A DNA stretch of 64,000 nt from Deinococcus sp. KNUC1210 (GTDB lineage: Bacteria; Deinococcota; Deinococci; Deinococcales; Deinococcaceae): NCBI RefSeq assembly GCF_022344005.1, contig NZ_CP092190.1:62001-126000 (forward strand), written 5' to 3'. Below, one piece after another: positions 1 to 9,892 of the stretch (its first letter is position 1; each line of letters starts with the position of its first letter). The notes under the pieces are model-generated. The model saw only the letters and a program-made list of their open reading frames with translations, had not been told where the DNA came from and did no database searches. A program made the position numbers and the translations under genes.

Positions 1-102
1 CTAGAGCGCAGAAGGAACCCAGAAGGGCGGCTGACCTACCTGCCCGACCACTCTGTACCCACCCTCACGCCTGAAACCGGGCGGATACGGCAGACTGTTG
101 CC

Positions 103-987
103 ATGTTCCGGGCCTATACGCCCGCCGCCTACGACTTTCCCCTGCCAGAAGGCCACCGTTTCCCGTATTACAAATACCGGGGTATGGCCGAACGTCTGAG
201 CGGTCTGCTGCCCGTGCTCGACACGCCGAATCTGTCGTGGGCACAAGCGGGGCGCATTCACGATCCGCTGTGGCTGCGGCGCTGGCGGCGCGGTGAGGTC
301 AGCGCCCGCGAGCAGCGCGAATTCGGGCTGCCCTGGTCGCCGGGGGTGGTCGAGCGGGCGCGGCGGGCAGCGGGCGGAAGTGTGGCGGCCCTGCACGACG
401 CGCTTCAGGTCGGCTGGGGAATCAATCTGGCGGGCGGCACCCACCACGCGTTTGCAGACCGGGCCGAGGGGTTCTGCCTGCTGAACGACGCCGCCCTGCT
501 GACCCGGCTGGCGCTGGATGGGGGCTTGGCACAGCGGGTGGCGATTGTCGATCTGGATGTTCATCAGGGAAACGGCACGGCGGCGCTGCTGAAAGGGGAG
601 GCGCGGGCTTTGACGCTCAGCGTGCACGGCGAGCGCAATTACCCGTTCCGCAAGGAGCAGAGCAGCCTGGATATCGGGCTGGGCGACGGCGTGCAGGACA
701 GCGAATATCTGGACGTTCTGACGCGGCAGGTGTTGCCCGCACTGGAAGCGTTCCGCCCCGATCTGCTGCTGTATCTGGCCGGAGTGGACGTGCTGGCTGG
801 CGACCGCTTCGGACGCTTTGCCCTCACGCTGGACGGCGTGCGCGAACGCAACCGGGCCGTGCTGGGCTGGGCGAAGGCCGCCGCTGTTCCAGTCGTCACC
901 ATGACGGCAGGCGGGTACAACCACGATCACGCCCTGACCATCGAGGCGCATTCGAGCGTGGTACTCGATGGTCTGGACGTATTTTAA
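103..987 (+). CDS. Histone deacetylase / AcuC-family deacetylase
   Basis: A 294-residue zinc-dependent deacetylase-like protein, predicted to act on acetyl-lysine or another acetylated amide in the cytoplasm. Visible motifs are GGTHHAF (111-117, the tandem histidines), the metal-binding DLDVHQGNG (150-158; Asp152 and His154 as ligands), Asp229 in AGVDVLAGD as the third ligand, and GGYN (270-273) with the catalytic Tyr. The length suits the short bacterial HDAC class. The ATG at 103 has no clear Shine-Dalgarno sequence; a weak CAGACT box lies six bases upstream. It is followed by a 214-base gap and a Crp/Fnr regulator. The substrate cannot be told from sequence. Confidence 0.9.
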   Translation: MFRAYTPAAYDFPLPEGHRFPYYKYRGMAERLSGLLPVLDTPNLSWAQAGRIHDPLWLRRWRRGEVSAREQREFGLPWSPGVVERARRAAGGSVAALHDALQVGWGINLAGGTHHAFADRAEGFCLLNDAALLTRLALDGGLAQRVAIVDLDVHQGNGTAALLKGEARALTLSVHGERNYPFRKEQSSLDIGLGDGVQDSEYLDVLTRQVLPALEAFRPDLLLYLAGVDVLAGDRFGRFALTLDGVRERNRAVLGWAKAAAVPVVTMTAGGYNHDHALTIEAHSSVVLDGLDVF

Positions 988-1052
988 GTTACAGATTGTG
1001 TAATAACATAAATTATTCTGTCAATCTTCATAATGTGGGCTTTTTACTCTCC

Positions 1053-1080
1053 AAGGTTGTACAAACCTTGTACAGTTTGT
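1053..1080. promoter_or_regulatory. Overlapping inverted repeats upstream of the Crp/Fnr gene
   Basis: Two interleaved inverted repeats are visible: AAGGTT-GTACA-AACCTT (1053-1069) and ACAAAC-N8-GTTTGT (1061-1080). The heptamer TTGTACA also occurs twice as a direct repeat with an 11-base period, about one helical turn. They lie about 120 bases before the regulator start in an AT-rich gap that also holds an AATAA/TTATT repeat near 1003-1018. A protein binding site, possibly autoregulatory, is a reasonable inference. Confidence 0.45.
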
Positions 1081-1201
1081 GACAAGTCCAGCAGTCTCCT
1101 CTACCGGTCAAGCTGATTCGGGGTGTTGGGGGCAGGGCACGGCGCATACGTCACGGGGTCAAGCGGCCCACGATTCGACCTGAGCCTTCAAGGGAGCTGT
1201 C

Positions 1202-1855
1202 ATGACCATTTCGACTGAACTCGTCGGTGCCGTTTCGCCACATTCCTCGACCAAGCTGCCCCACACCGAGCTGCACGGACGGCTGCTGCGGCGCGGCGAC
1301 ACCCTGTATTACTCGGGCGACCTGAGTCCGTCGCTGTATCAGCTCGAAAGTGGGCTGCTGCGGGCGGTACGCCTGACGCCGCAGGGCCGCACCCTCACCG
1401 TGCGCCACATCTTTCCCGGCGACATCTTTGGAGAGGAAGCGCTGCACAGCGTTGCCCGCACGCATCAGGTGATCGCACTGACCGAGGCCACCGTCAAGCC
1501 GATTCATACCCAGCATCTGAACGGCGAGGACCTGATGCACATCACGCGCAGTCTGGCCTCGCAGCTTCAGCGCATCATGACCGATGGCGTGCATATTCAG
1601 GATGGAGAACTGCGCGAACGCATCGCCCGTTACCTGCTGAACCTGTCGTCGAGCAGTCTGGGTGGCCGACATGCCAGCGGGCAGACCTTCGTTCGTGCCA
1701 CCCATGAGCTGATCGCGGAAGGCACCGGGGCCACCCGTGAAAGCGTCAGCAAGTTGATCGGAGAGATGCGCGACGACGGTCTGCTCAGCCCGGCCTACCG
1801 CTGCATCACCCTGACGGCGGAAAGCGAGCTGAAGCGCATCGCGGGCGTGGTGTAA
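1202..1855 (+). CDS. Crp/Fnr-family transcriptional regulator (DdrI-like)
   Basis: A 217-residue regulator. Residues about 20-120 form the cyclic-nucleotide-binding beta-roll, including the [14 protein letters not shown] stretch typical of the family. Residues about 150-215 form the winged helix-turn-helix, with [19 protein letters not shown] as the recognition-helix region. A good Shine-Dalgarno sequence (AGGGAG) sits before the ATG at 1202. In Deinococcus radiodurans a Crp-family protein of this type, DdrI (DR_0997), controls stress and DNA-damage responses; orthology is likely but not proven here. The gene stands alone, preceded by overlapping palindromes and followed by a strong terminator. 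Confidence 0.88.
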   Translation: MTISTELVGAVSPHSSTKLPHTELHGRLLRRGDTLYYSGDLSPSLYQLESGLLRAVRLTPQGRTLTVRHIFPGDIFGEEALHSVARTHQVIALTEATVKPIHTQHLNGEDLMHITRSLASQLQRIMTDGVHIQDGELRERIARYLLNLSSSSLGGRHASGQTFVRATHELIAEGTGATRESVSKLIGEMRDDGLLSPAYRCITLTAESELKRIAGVV

Positions 1856-1878
1856 ACCGAACTCGGCTCATCACTCGG

Positions 1879-1923
1879 AACAGGGAAGGGAACACCAGCA
1901 GCAACGGTGTTCCCTTCCCTGTT
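1879..1923. terminator. Strong hairpin between convergent genes
   Basis: A perfect 18-bp stem (1879-1896 with 1906-1923) closes a 9-base loop and is followed on the plus strand by a short T tract (GTTTTCC). It lies between the regulator (+) and the DHH phosphoesterase (-) and probably ends transcription from both. Confidence 0.8.
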
Positions 1924-1975
1924 GTGACAGTTTTCCTCGGCCTCTCGCGGGGCTGTGTCCGAATGCCTGCCGCAT

Positions 1976-3007
1976 TCAGTCTGTCAGGCCAGCTCGCTTC
2001 AGTTCCGTCGTTACCGCCGCATCGAAGGCGGCCTGCACCGCCGCGTAGTCGCCGTCCACGCTCGCACCCGCTGCCGGAACGTGTCCGCCGCCGCCCAGCG
2101 CTACCGCGATGTTCTGGGCGCTGACCCGTCCACGCGAGCGCAACGACACCTTGACGCGGCTGCCATAGTCTTTGAACAGGCAGGCCAGTTCGGTGCCCTC
2201 GGCGCTGCGAATGGTGTTCACATACGATTCCACGTCTTCCCACTCGGCCCCGGCGCGGCTCAGCATCTCGGCATCGATGCGGGCCGTGACCACCAGTCCG
2301 CCGTGGCTGAACGCCATGCTGCCCAGCACCTCCTTCAGCAGCGCGTAATAGCGCGGCGGATTCTGCGACAGACGGTCGTTGATCCAGGCCAGCCGCGCTC
2401 CATGCTCGACCAGGCTGGCCGCCTGACGCAGCACGGCGGGCGTGGTGTTGGCAAAGCGGAACGAGCCGGTGTCGGTGTTCAGGCCGGTCAGCAGCGGCGT
2501 AGCGATCTCGGGTGTCCAGGGCTGATCTGAGCGTTCCAGCAGCACCTGCGCGATATCGGCCACCATGCCTGCCGTCGCCGCCTGCGAGGGATCGACCACG
2601 CCCAGACTCGCCTGCCGCTTGTTCGTGCCGTGATGATCGACGTTGATGACGCTGCCCGTGAAGCTGCTGAGGTCTGCGCCCGCGACCCGCGCCGCGTCGT
2701 TGTTGTCCACGTCCAGCACCACCAGCAGCGCACCTTCGGGCCAGCTCTCCAGGCGCGGCAGCACCTCGCCCGGCTGCGGCAGGAAGGCCAGATAGTGCGG
2801 AACTTCCATGTAGGTCTGCGCCTCTTTGCCGCAGGCCCTGAGGGTGCGTTGCAGACCCAGGCAGCTGCCCAGGGCGTCACCGTCCGGATCGACGTGCGCC
2901 ACGATCACGACGGGGCCGGTATGGGCGTCCAGATGATCGGCAACGGCCTGGATCTGCGCGGCGTAATCGGGATTGGGAATGTTCTGGGGGGGCGTGGGTG
3001 CAGTCAT
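1976..3007 (-). CDS. DHH-family phosphoesterase (NrnA-like oligoribonuclease/pAp phosphatase)
   Basis: A 343-residue bifunctional-type NrnA homologue, expected to degrade short RNA oligonucleotides and/or dephosphorylate 3'-phosphoadenosine 5'-phosphate using manganese. The N-terminal DHH domain shows [13 protein letters not shown] (about 36-48), an acidic LDVDNND segment (about 98-104), and the diagnostic VDHHGTNK (DHH at 124-126). The C-terminal DHHA1 domain carries the glycine-rich [11 protein letters not shown] substrate loop. The reading frame stays open about 74 codons upstream, but the ATG at 3007 is chosen because the conserved domain begins shortly after it and a GATACT box lies six bases before it. 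Confidence 0.92.
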   Translation of the reverse strand: MTAPTPPQNIPNPDYAAQIQAVADHLDAHTGPVVIVAHVDPDGDALGSCLGLQRTLRACGKEAQTYMEVPHYLAFLPQPGEVLPRLESWPEGALLVVLDVDNNDAARVAGADLSSFTGSVINVDHHGTNKRQASLGVVDPSQAATAGMVADIAQVLLERSDQPWTPEIATPLLTGLNTDTGSFRFANTTPAVLRQAASLVEHGARLAWINDRLSQNPPRYYALLKEVLGSMAFSHGGLVVTARIDAEMLSRAGAEWEDVESYVNTIRSAEGTELACLFKDYGSRVKVSLRSRGRVSAQNIAVALGGGGHVPAAGASVDGDYAAVQAAFDAAVTTELKRAGLTD

Positions 3008-3164
3008 GGCTCCAGTATCACGCAGGCGGGGAACGCGGAGGGTGTCGCGGCCACGGCCTTTACCAATTCTCCACAATCCAGCCCAGCTTCCCAAGTCGGC
3101 CTGCCGCCAAAGACAGACTTGTGACCGTTCACATTCTGCTCTTCGCAACAATTCAGGGGACACC

Positions 3165-4187
3165 ATGACCACGTACCGCAGACTGGGCCGCAGCGGCCTG
3201 CATCTTTTTCCGATTGGACTGGGCACCATGCAGTTCGGCTGGAGCGCCGACGAAGAGACAGCCTACGGGATCATGGACGCCTATTACGCGGCGGGCGGCA
3301 ACTTCATTGATACCGCCGACATCTACACCACCTGGACACCCGGCAACCCCGGCGGTATCTCTGAAGAGATCGTCGGGCGCTGGATGAAGGACCGGGGCAA
3401 CCGTGACGACATCGTGGTGGCGACCAAGGTGCGCGGAGCGATGGGCGGCATGGACAACAACCAGGGGCGCAAGACGGTGCATCAGCGCGAGGGCCTGTCG
3501 CGGCGCTGGATCCTGAAGGCCTGCGAAGACAGCCTCAAGCGCCTCCAGACCGACCACATCGATCTGTATCAGGCGCACTGGGTCGATAACCAGACCCCTA
3601 TCGAGGAAACGCTGTCGGCGTTCACCGAACTCGTGCAGCGCGGCTACGTGCGCTACATCGGCTGCTCGAACTACAGCGCGTGGCGTTTGATGCAGGCGCT
3701 GTGGACCAGTGACCGGAAGGGCCTGGAAAGCTATGTCAGCATTCAGCCGGAATACAGCCTGCTGTCGCCCACCCGCGCCAACTTCGAGCGCGAGCTGATG
3801 CCGCTGTGCGTGGAATACGGGATCGGCGTGGTGCCCTGGAGTCCGCTGGGCGGCGGCATGCTGACCGGCAAGTACAAGCGTGGGCAGCCGTTGCCCGAGA
3901 GCGTGCGGGCCGACGAGAATTCTTCGCGGCGGTTTTCCGATCAGAACTTCGATGTGGTGGACGCGCTGGAATCGGTGGCGACGCCGCTGGGTGCCAAGCC
4001 CGCCCAGGTCGCGCTGGCATGGATGCTGGCCCAGCCCGCCATGACCGCCCCGATCATCGGAGCGAACAACACCACGCAGCTTCAGGAACTGCTGGGAACC
4101 GTCGATGTGAAGCTCAGTGCCGACGATCTGGCGAAGATCAGCCGGGCAAGCGACTGGGAACGGGCGCGGACGGAACTGGAAAGTTAA
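3165..4187 (+). CDS. Aldo/keto reductase
   Basis: A 340-residue NADPH-dependent oxidoreductase with the aldo/keto reductase TIM barrel. The N-terminal RRLGRSGL and IGLGTMQFG, the catalytic Asp/Tyr segment DTADIYTTW, the lysine-containing VVATKVRG, and the [12 protein letters not shown] strand are all present, as is the C-terminal cofactor region ([13 protein letters not shown]). The ATG at 3165 has an AGGGGA ribosome site five bases upstream. It diverges from the DHH gene. The substrate is unknown; the sequence resembles the voltage-gated potassium channel beta/YghZ-type subgroup. Confidence 0.93.
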   Translation: MTTYRRLGRSGLHLFPIGLGTMQFGWSADEETAYGIMDAYYAAGGNFIDTADIYTTWTPGNPGGISEEIVGRWMKDRGNRDDIVVATKVRGAMGGMDNNQGRKTVHQREGLSRRWILKACEDSLKRLQTDHIDLYQAHWVDNQTPIEETLSAFTELVQRGYVRYIGCSNYSAWRLMQALWTSDRKGLESYVSIQPEYSLLSPTRANFERELMPLCVEYGIGVVPWSPLGGGMLTGKYKRGQPLPESVRADENSSRRFSDQNFDVVDALESVATPLGAKPAQVALAWMLAQPAMTAPIIGANNTTQLQELLGTVDVKLSADDLAKISRASDWERARTELES

Positions 4188-4266
4188 GAAGAGTGATGCG
4201 GGGCGAGTGATGGGTGATGAGGCCAGTTTGTGGCTCTTCAGCACCCACATTCTCTAGAGTGCCGTC

Positions 4267-6314
4267 ATGACTGTGCCTCCACCCTTCCTCGGAACACCGA
4301 TTCCCGTTGCCCCCGTGCCGCTGTTTTCGCGCCGCCTGTCGCCCCAGGATGCCCGAGACCTGGGGCGCGAAGTGCTGCTGACCGATGGGCTGGGCGGCTT
4401 TGCCATGAGCAGTCCGGCGGGCGTGCCGACGCGCTGTTATTCCGGGCTGGCCCGCAGCCTGACCCCCCTGTGCAGCGGCACCTGATGTTTATTTCACCGC
4501 TGGAAACGCTGGAAGTGGCGGGCCACCGCTCGGAACTGCACGCCTTCGAGGTCGCGCCCGGCACCGTCGAGGGCGACGGCCTGAATCTGCTGTCACACGT
4601 CGATCTGAACGATCTGATTCCCACACGCGTGCAGCTTGCAGGCGGCGTGCAGGTGCAGCGAACGTGGTTCATGCCGCGCCACTCGGGGTCGCTGGTGCTG
4701 CTGTACGACCTCGACACCCAGCAGGACGCCACCCTGACGCTGGGCGCCCTGCTGACCCACCGTGACATGCACCATGTCTGCACCCAGACGCCTCGCCTGG
4801 AATTTCTGCCGGGCGGCCTGGAGATGAGCGTTGTCGGGGAGGGGGTGGACGCGCACTCGACGTCGCTGCGCCTGTATCCGCCCGAAGCGTCGCGGATTCA
4901 GGCGCTCGTGCCCCGGCCTGTGCCGCAGCGGGTTCATTTTCGTCTGGATACCGCCAGGGGTGCGCCCGATACCGAGCGGGCCGTGCGCACCGATGTGTGG
5001 GCGCTGCACCTGCCACCGGGCCGACACCGACTGGCGCTGGTGGTGGGCGACCCTGGCAGTGTCGGCAACCCCTGGAACGCCTACGCCGAAGAGATCGAGC
5101 GCCGCCGCCTGCTGATTCTGCGGGCCTTCTCGGTCTGTGGCGTGCAGGACAGCGTTACGGCCACGCTCGCCGTCAGCGCCGACAGCTTTCTGGTGTACCG
5201 CCAGTCCACGCAGGCCGTCAGCGTGATCGCCGGGTATCCGTGGTTTGCCGACTGGGGCCGCGACAGCATGATCGCCCTGACCGGCCTGACCCTGCTGACC
5301 GGTCGCCTGGACGATGCCCGCGCCCTGCTGAGCACCTATCTGGGCAGTCTGCGGCGCGGCCTGACCCCCAACAACTTTCACGACGATGGCAGCGGCGCAG
5401 ATTACAACACCGTGGATGGTGCCCTGTGGCTGATCACGGCGCTTGAACGCTACGTGCGCCTCAGCGGCGACCGCGAGTTTGCCCAGACGCATCTGGAAAC
5501 GGTGCGCGGCATCATCCGGGCTCATCTGGAAGGCACCGATCACGGTATCCGCGCCGATCCACAGGACGGGCTGCTGCTGGCAGGCGAAACGGGCGTGCAG
5601 CTCACCTGGATGGACGTGAAGATTCACGACTGGGTGGTGACGCCCCGGCACGGCAAGCCCGTCGAGATTCAGGCGCTGTGGCTGGCCGCCCTGAGCGTCG
5701 AGAGCCGCATGAGTGAGGCGCTGGGTCAGCCGCCCGCCTTTGCTGCGCTGCTGCTGCGGGCACGTCCCGCTTTTCTGCAACTGTGGAACCCCGACGATCA
5801 GTATTTCTATGACGTGCTGGCGGCAGACGGCACCCCAGATGCCTCGGTGCGCCCGAATGTCCTGCTTGCCCTGGCGCTGCCCGACACACCCGCCGTTCCC
5901 GCTCAGCTCGATGCCGCCCTGCTGACTGCCGGGCGCGAACTGCTGACCCCCCTGGGCCTGCGAACGCTCGCCCTCAGCGATCCGCGCTATCTGGGCAATT
6001 ACGGTGGTTCTCAGCTCGTGCGCGACGCCGCCTATCACCAGGGCACCGTATGGCCCTGGCCGCTGGCCGCCTATACCGACCTGCTGCTGAAACGGGGCCG
6101 GGTGGCCGACGCACGGGCGGCTCTGGACGGTCTGGAAGCGCACCTGTGGGACGCCGGGTTGGGGTCGGTCAGCGAGGTGTTCAGCGGCAGCACGCTGCTT
6201 CCCGGCGGTTGCCCCTTTCAGGCATGGAGCGTGGCCGAACTGCTGCGGGCGCACGTGGCGGTGGCCCAGGCCGAAAAGGGCCGGGGAGACGCAGCCAGAG
6301 AGGAGAGAGGTTAG
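4267..6314 (+). pseudogene. Amylo-alpha-1,6-glucosidase (glycogen debranching), frameshifted in a C6 run
   Basis: A GH133-type glycogen debranching enzyme that removes alpha-1,6 branches. The N-terminal 73 residues (through LARSLTP) read in one frame. The rest, starting PVQRHLMFISPLETLE, reads in another to 6314. The break lies in the C6 run at 4463-4468; one extra C restores a 682-residue protein of family length. The catalytic domain contains WFADWGRDSMIALTGL and GSGADYNTVDGALW. The start is the ATG at 4267, six bases after a TAGAGT box. Without correction the second part would need to start near 4484. I think the gene is intact and the base count wrong, but a real inactivating deletion is possible. 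Confidence 0.85.
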
Positions 6315-6323
6315 AGGAAGCGT

Positions 6324-6932
6324 TCAGCGGGTCTGACGGCTGGTGGCCTCCATGACCTGCTGGAACTGCTGCACACTTCCGTACAGGTGCGCCGTCCAGC
6401 CTGCTGTTCTGGCAGCCTCCACGTTCTCGGCCACGTCGTCCCAGAAGACGATGCTGGCTGCCGGAATACCCAGCGCTGCCGTCACCTGCGCGAAGTAGGC
6501 CGGGTGCGGTTTGCGGTGCCCGACGCTGGCGCTGGAGAACTCACCGTCCGTCACCTGCCCCAGGTTCATGTCGTCCAGCAGGTACTTCAGGCGGTGTCGC
6601 TCCTGATTGGTCGCCAGGAAGACAGGCCAGCCGGAGGAGCGCAGCTCTGTCAGGGCGTCGAGCAGAGGCAGGTTTGGACAGTTCTCGCTTTCGAACCAGT
6701 CGTTCAGAAAGCTGTCCGGAGAGCCCGCGTAGCCGATCTGCTTCAGCAGGGGCGGCAACAGCTCGCGCAGATCAGCCCGACCGGTGCTGGCCTCCAGGAA
6801 CGGCCCGGCGAAAAAGGCCCGCACCGTCGCCGGGTGCCGCGTCATCAGTGCCGAGCCGAACATCTGCGGCGGCAGCACCAGCACGCCGTCTACGTCCATC
6901 AGCAGGGCGCGGCCCGCTTCAGCCGTCTTCAC
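6324..6932 (-). CDS. HAD-superfamily hydrolase
   Basis: A 202-residue haloacid-dehalogenase-type phosphatase. Motif I is LLMDVDGVLV near the N terminus (nucleophile and acid/base aspartates), motif II is the FLATNQ segment, the conserved lysine is in HRKPHPAYF, and motif IV is the acidic VFWDDVAENV. The cap is small and helical, as in the phosphoglycolate-phosphatase or epoxide-hydrolase-like subgroup. The start is a GTG that overlaps the stop of the upstream DUF945 gene by four bases (GTGA), so the two are probably translationally coupled. It converges on the debranching enzyme with a nine-base gap. Confidence 0.88.
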   Translation of the reverse strand: MKTAEAGRALLMDVDGVLVLPPQMFGSALMTRHPATVRAFFAGPFLEASTGRADLRELLPPLLKQIGYAGSPDSFLNDWFESENCPNLPLLDALTELRSSGWPVFLATNQERHRLKYLLDDMNLGQVTDGEFSSASVGHRKPHPAYFAQVTAALGIPAASIVFWDDVAENVEAARTAGWTAHLYGSVQQFQQVMEATSRQTR

Positions 6933-8368
6933 TGAAAGGGCTTGCCGTTGATGGTCGCCGCACCCTTGCTGAATTCCAGATGCGTCTTCAGGGTGTCGCC
7001 GCTGCGGGTAATCATGCCCTGTTCGATCAGCGGGTCAATCGACTGCGCGATGCCCTGCGCGGTGTCGTTGCCGCTGCTGCTCAGCAGTCCGGCGATTACC
7101 TGCTCTTTGCCCTCGATGTCGGCCGTCAGCTTCAGATTTTGCAGCAGACCCATCGCCTTCTCGGTGGCCTGATCGCTGGCTCCGGCATCAAAACTGCTGT
7201 CGAAGCTGCTGAGATCGATCTTCTGCCCGTCCACGATCTGTGCGCCCAGACTCAGTTTCAGCGGGCCGTCGGGCGTCTGCGCCGAAATCTCATCGAGAGC
7301 CAGTTTGGGATTGCCTGCCAGCAGCTTGCTCAGGCTGGGTTTGGCGTCGGTCCAGAGCTTGCGGTAGGTCTGGTCACTCACGGTTTCTCCGCTCTGCAAC
7401 ATCTTCTGGTAGTCGGGCTGCTGGAACACGGCGATCAGCGATTCCAGCGCGGCGCTGTTCAGCTGCCTGGCGCTGAGCTTCAGTAGCAGCTGACTGAACT
7501 TGGTGTCCTGATACGCGATTTCGGCCACGCTCGCCTGGGTGCTGCTCTCCAGATTCGCTCCCTGGGGGCCGGTGCGGGTGGTCACGTTCAGGCTCTTCAT
7601 GCCGCCCAGCTTCTCCGGCAGTTCGATGCTGGCGATGGTGAAGCTCGATTGCCCCTGAGACAGCGATTTCAGGTACGGCTGCTGATCGACGGTGTAGCGC
7701 ACGTCGCTGATTTTCAGCACACCCTGCGAGGGGTCGCCGTTGCCGGGGCCGATCACGCCGCTGGGCCAGACCAGCGATCCGCTCAGGCCGCGCCCGCCGT
7801 TGTTGGTCTGGAAGTGGGCGTCCAGAGCAGTCCAGGTGCCCTTCACGTCGCTGTCGGCATACTGCCCGGCAGGAACCATGAAGGTGGTGTCGGTGGTGCC
7901 GCCCAGACCCACCACCGTATGAATCACGGGCTTCTTGCCGCCCAGCGCCTTGTCGATGGCCGCCTGAGTCTTCGCGTCCCAGATGATTTCGCTGTCGATG
8001 ACCGCCTGGGCCACCGTCTGAAATCCGGGCAGCGGGCCGTGTTTGATGTGATTGCGAACATGCAGATGATACGGAGCCAGTTTGTCGCTCAGCACGATAT
8101 ACAGGTCATCGGTGCTCTCGGTGAGGCCACGGGTGTACACGTGTTTCTCTACGCTGCCCAGCTTGTTGGCCTTCAGCGCGGTGTCGATGGTCTTGGCGGT
8201 GTCGTCGCTGAAATTCTGCGCCTGCCCCGCCGCGTACATGGTGCTTCCGGCCCAGGCAACGCCCAGCAGCAGCACCACCGTCACTCCTCCGATCAGCCAG
8301 CGGGGACGGACCGGGCGGCGCGGGGCGGGCGGAGTCGGGCCGTTCTGTGAATCATGAGGAAGCGTCAT
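6929..8368 (-). CDS. DUF945 (YdgA-like) membrane-anchored protein
   Basis: A 479-residue protein with one N-terminal membrane segment (about residues 24-46, WLIGGVTVVLLLGVAWAG) and a long exported domain resembling the DUF945/YdgA family. Repeated amphipathic stretches such as LKISDVRYTVDQQPYL and DGPLKLSLGAQIVDGQ are typical. The molecular function is unknown. The frame is open to 8416, but the ATG at 8368 is preferred because it sits exactly six bases after a TACAGT box, the pattern seen throughout the window. It overlaps the downstream HAD gene by four bases. Confidence 0.75.
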   Translation of the reverse strand: MTLPHDSQNGPTPPAPRRPVRPRWLIGGVTVVLLLGVAWAGSTMYAAGQAQNFSDDTAKTIDTALKANKLGSVEKHVYTRGLTESTDDLYIVLSDKLAPYHLHVRNHIKHGPLPGFQTVAQAVIDSEIIWDAKTQAAIDKALGGKKPVIHTVVGLGGTTDTTFMVPAGQYADSDVKGTWTALDAHFQTNNGGRGLSGSLVWPSGVIGPGNGDPSQGVLKISDVRYTVDQQPYLKSLSQGQSSFTIASIELPEKLGGMKSLNVTTRTGPQGANLESSTQASVAEIAYQDTKFSQLLLKLSARQLNSAALESLIAVFQQPDYQKMLQSGETVSDQTYRKLWTDAKPSLSKLLAGNPKLALDEISAQTPDGPLKLSLGAQIVDGQKIDLSSFDSSFDAGASDQATEKAMGLLQNLKLTADIEGKEQVIAGLLSSSGNDTAQGIAQSIDPLIEQGMITRSGDTLKTHLEFSKGAATINGKPFQ

Positions 8369-8474
8369 AGCCATACTGTAATCAATATTTCTCCGGTTGG
8401 CGTCAGTAAACGGCACAGGTGGGGTAAGCCAAATGGAGGATGACTGTGACTCGTCTCTCTCCTTAACAAAAGAG

Positions 8475-8516
8475 GCCCCGCACCATGAAGTGGGCGGGGC
8501 TGTCTGTGTTTTTTAG
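8475..8516. terminator. Hairpin with T tracts on both sides
   Basis: A GCCCCGC / GCGGGGC stem (8475-8481 with 8494-8500) is followed on the plus strand by TGTCTGTGTTTTTT. On the minus strand it is followed by CTCTTTTGTT. The minus-strand reading would end P450 transcription. Confidence 0.75.
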
Positions 8517-8533
8517 GAGCGGGGTGCCTGTTC

Positions 8534-9775
8534 TCAGCCCTGTGCGCCGAGCTGAACGCGCAGCGCCAGTGGCCCGCGCAGCACGAAATTGGGGCGATAC
8601 TGCACCTGCTGTTCGGGTACCTGCATGGCCGGAAAGCGCTCGGCCAGGGTACGGAAGACCAGTTCGCCTTCCATGCGGGCCAGGCTCGCGCCCAGACAGT
8701 AATGCGGGCCGCTGGCAAAGGCCAGATGGCGGGCGGTATTGGGGCGGGCAGGATCGAGGCGCTCGGGGTCGGAAAACACGCGCTCGTCCCGGTTGGCCGC
8801 CGCCACGATCAGCGCGGCAAACGATCCGGCCCGCAGCGTCTGCCCGCCCACCACCAAGTCCTGTGCCAGCCCTCGCCCGGTTCGCTGCACAGGCGAGGTC
8901 ACGCGCAGCAGTTCCTCGGTCATGCCGGGGGCCAGATCGGGATTCTGTGTTAGGGCGTTCCAGGCGTCCGGCTGGCGGGCCAGTGTCAGGATGCCCGAGG
9001 CGATCAGATTGGTGGTGGTTTCGTGGCCCGCCGCCAGCAGCAGTACGGCATTTGCCAGCAGTTCATCGCTGCTCAGCCGCTCGCCGCCGTCTTCCACGCC
9101 CGCCATCGCGCTCAGCAGGCCCGGCTGAGGACGCGCCCGCAGCTCGTCGGCCAGCCCCCGGAAATAGCGCCGCATCTCGATGGCGTCGGCTTCCACGCGC
9201 TCCATCACGTCGCTCTCGTTGTTGCCGCCCAGCAGTTCGGCAATGCTGCCCGACCACTGCCGAAACTTGGCTTCGTCGTCACCCGACAGCCCCAGCATTT
9301 CGGTGATGACGCCCACCGGAAGCGGCACCGCCAGATCTTCCACCGCATCGAAATCGGGTTTTTCTGCGGCGGCTTTCAACAGCCTGTCGAGGCGCGTCTG
9401 CACCAGTTCGCGCTGCTGGGCCACCACTCTGGGCGTGAAGGCCGCCTGTGCCAGCGAGCGCAGCCGGGTGTGCGAGGGGCCGTTATGAAAGAGCATCATC
9501 GGACGCAGCACCCGCATCGCCTCGGGAAAGGCGGTTTCGCTCTCTCCGGCAAAGCCCTGACCGCTCAGGGCTGCTGGCGAACGAAACACCGCGCTCGCCA
9601 CCTCATGACTGAACACCAGCGTCATATTCCATTCCGGTACGTGCAGCAGGCCGTCGGTGCCGAGTTCCCGCCCCAGCGCCCTGGCCTGGGCATACAGCGG
9701 ATACGGGTCGGTGATCGCCTGCGGGCTGAACAGCGCCTGCGCCGCTTCCAGCGCTGGAGTAGAAGCAATGGTCAT
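8534..9775 (-). CDS. Cytochrome P450
   Basis: A 413-residue soluble bacterial P450. The I-helix oxygen-activation motif is AGHETTTN, the K-helix ExxR is EELLR, and the heme-thiolate loop is FASGPHYCLGASLAR with the proximal Cys. The ATG at 9775 lies six bases after TACCAT; the open frame runs about 77 codons further upstream but that part is not protein-like. In D. radiodurans the P450 CYP287A1 (DR_2473) hydroxylates the beta ring of deinoxanthin. This gene may be its orthologue, an idea fitting its position divergent from the isoprenoid gene ispF. No ferredoxin or reductase partner is adjacent. Confidence 0.93.
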   Translation of the reverse strand: MTIASTPALEAAQALFSPQAITDPYPLYAQARALGRELGTDGLLHVPEWNMTLVFSHEVASAVFRSPAALSGQGFAGESETAFPEAMRVLRPMMLFHNGPSHTRLRSLAQAAFTPRVVAQQRELVQTRLDRLLKAAAEKPDFDAVEDLAVPLPVGVITEMLGLSGDDEAKFRQWSGSIAELLGGNNESDVMERVEADAIEMRRYFRGLADELRARPQPGLLSAMAGVEDGGERLSSDELLANAVLLLAAGHETTTNLIASGILTLARQPDAWNALTQNPDLAPGMTEELLRVTSPVQRTGRGLAQDLVVGGQTLRAGSFAALIVAAANRDERVFSDPERLDPARPNTARHLAFASGPHYCLGASLARMEGELVFRTLAERFPAMQVPEQQVQYRPNFVLRGPLALRVQLGAQG

Positions 9776-9880
9776 GCCTCTATGGTAGCTGCCCAGATGA
9801 ACCAAGTCTAAGATTCTGCCCTGAGTGACCTCCTCAGCGTGGTTGGGCCGCTGCCTGCTGCCCGCGAGCACTTCGCCCTG

Positions 9881-9886
9881 TACACT
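9881..9886 (+). promoter_or_regulatory. -10 box of a leaderless promoter for ispF
   Basis: TACACT followed by exactly six bases and the ATG at 9893. No Shine-Dalgarno sequence fits in this space, so the transcript probably starts at or next to the A of the start codon. This is a clear example of a pattern repeated at about 30 genes in the window. Confidence 0.7.
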
Positions 9887-9892
9887 CGCCCC

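Noticed and set aside
1..951. A minus-strand frame opposite the histone-deacetylase-like gene.
   Set aside because: The plus-strand protein has all HDAC metal ligands; the reverse frame has none of any family.
1000..1090. A radiation/desiccation response motif (17-bp RDRM palindrome) before the Crp/Fnr gene.
   Set aside because: The AT-rich palindromes here do not fit the TTATGTNATNNACATAA-type consensus in arm sequence.
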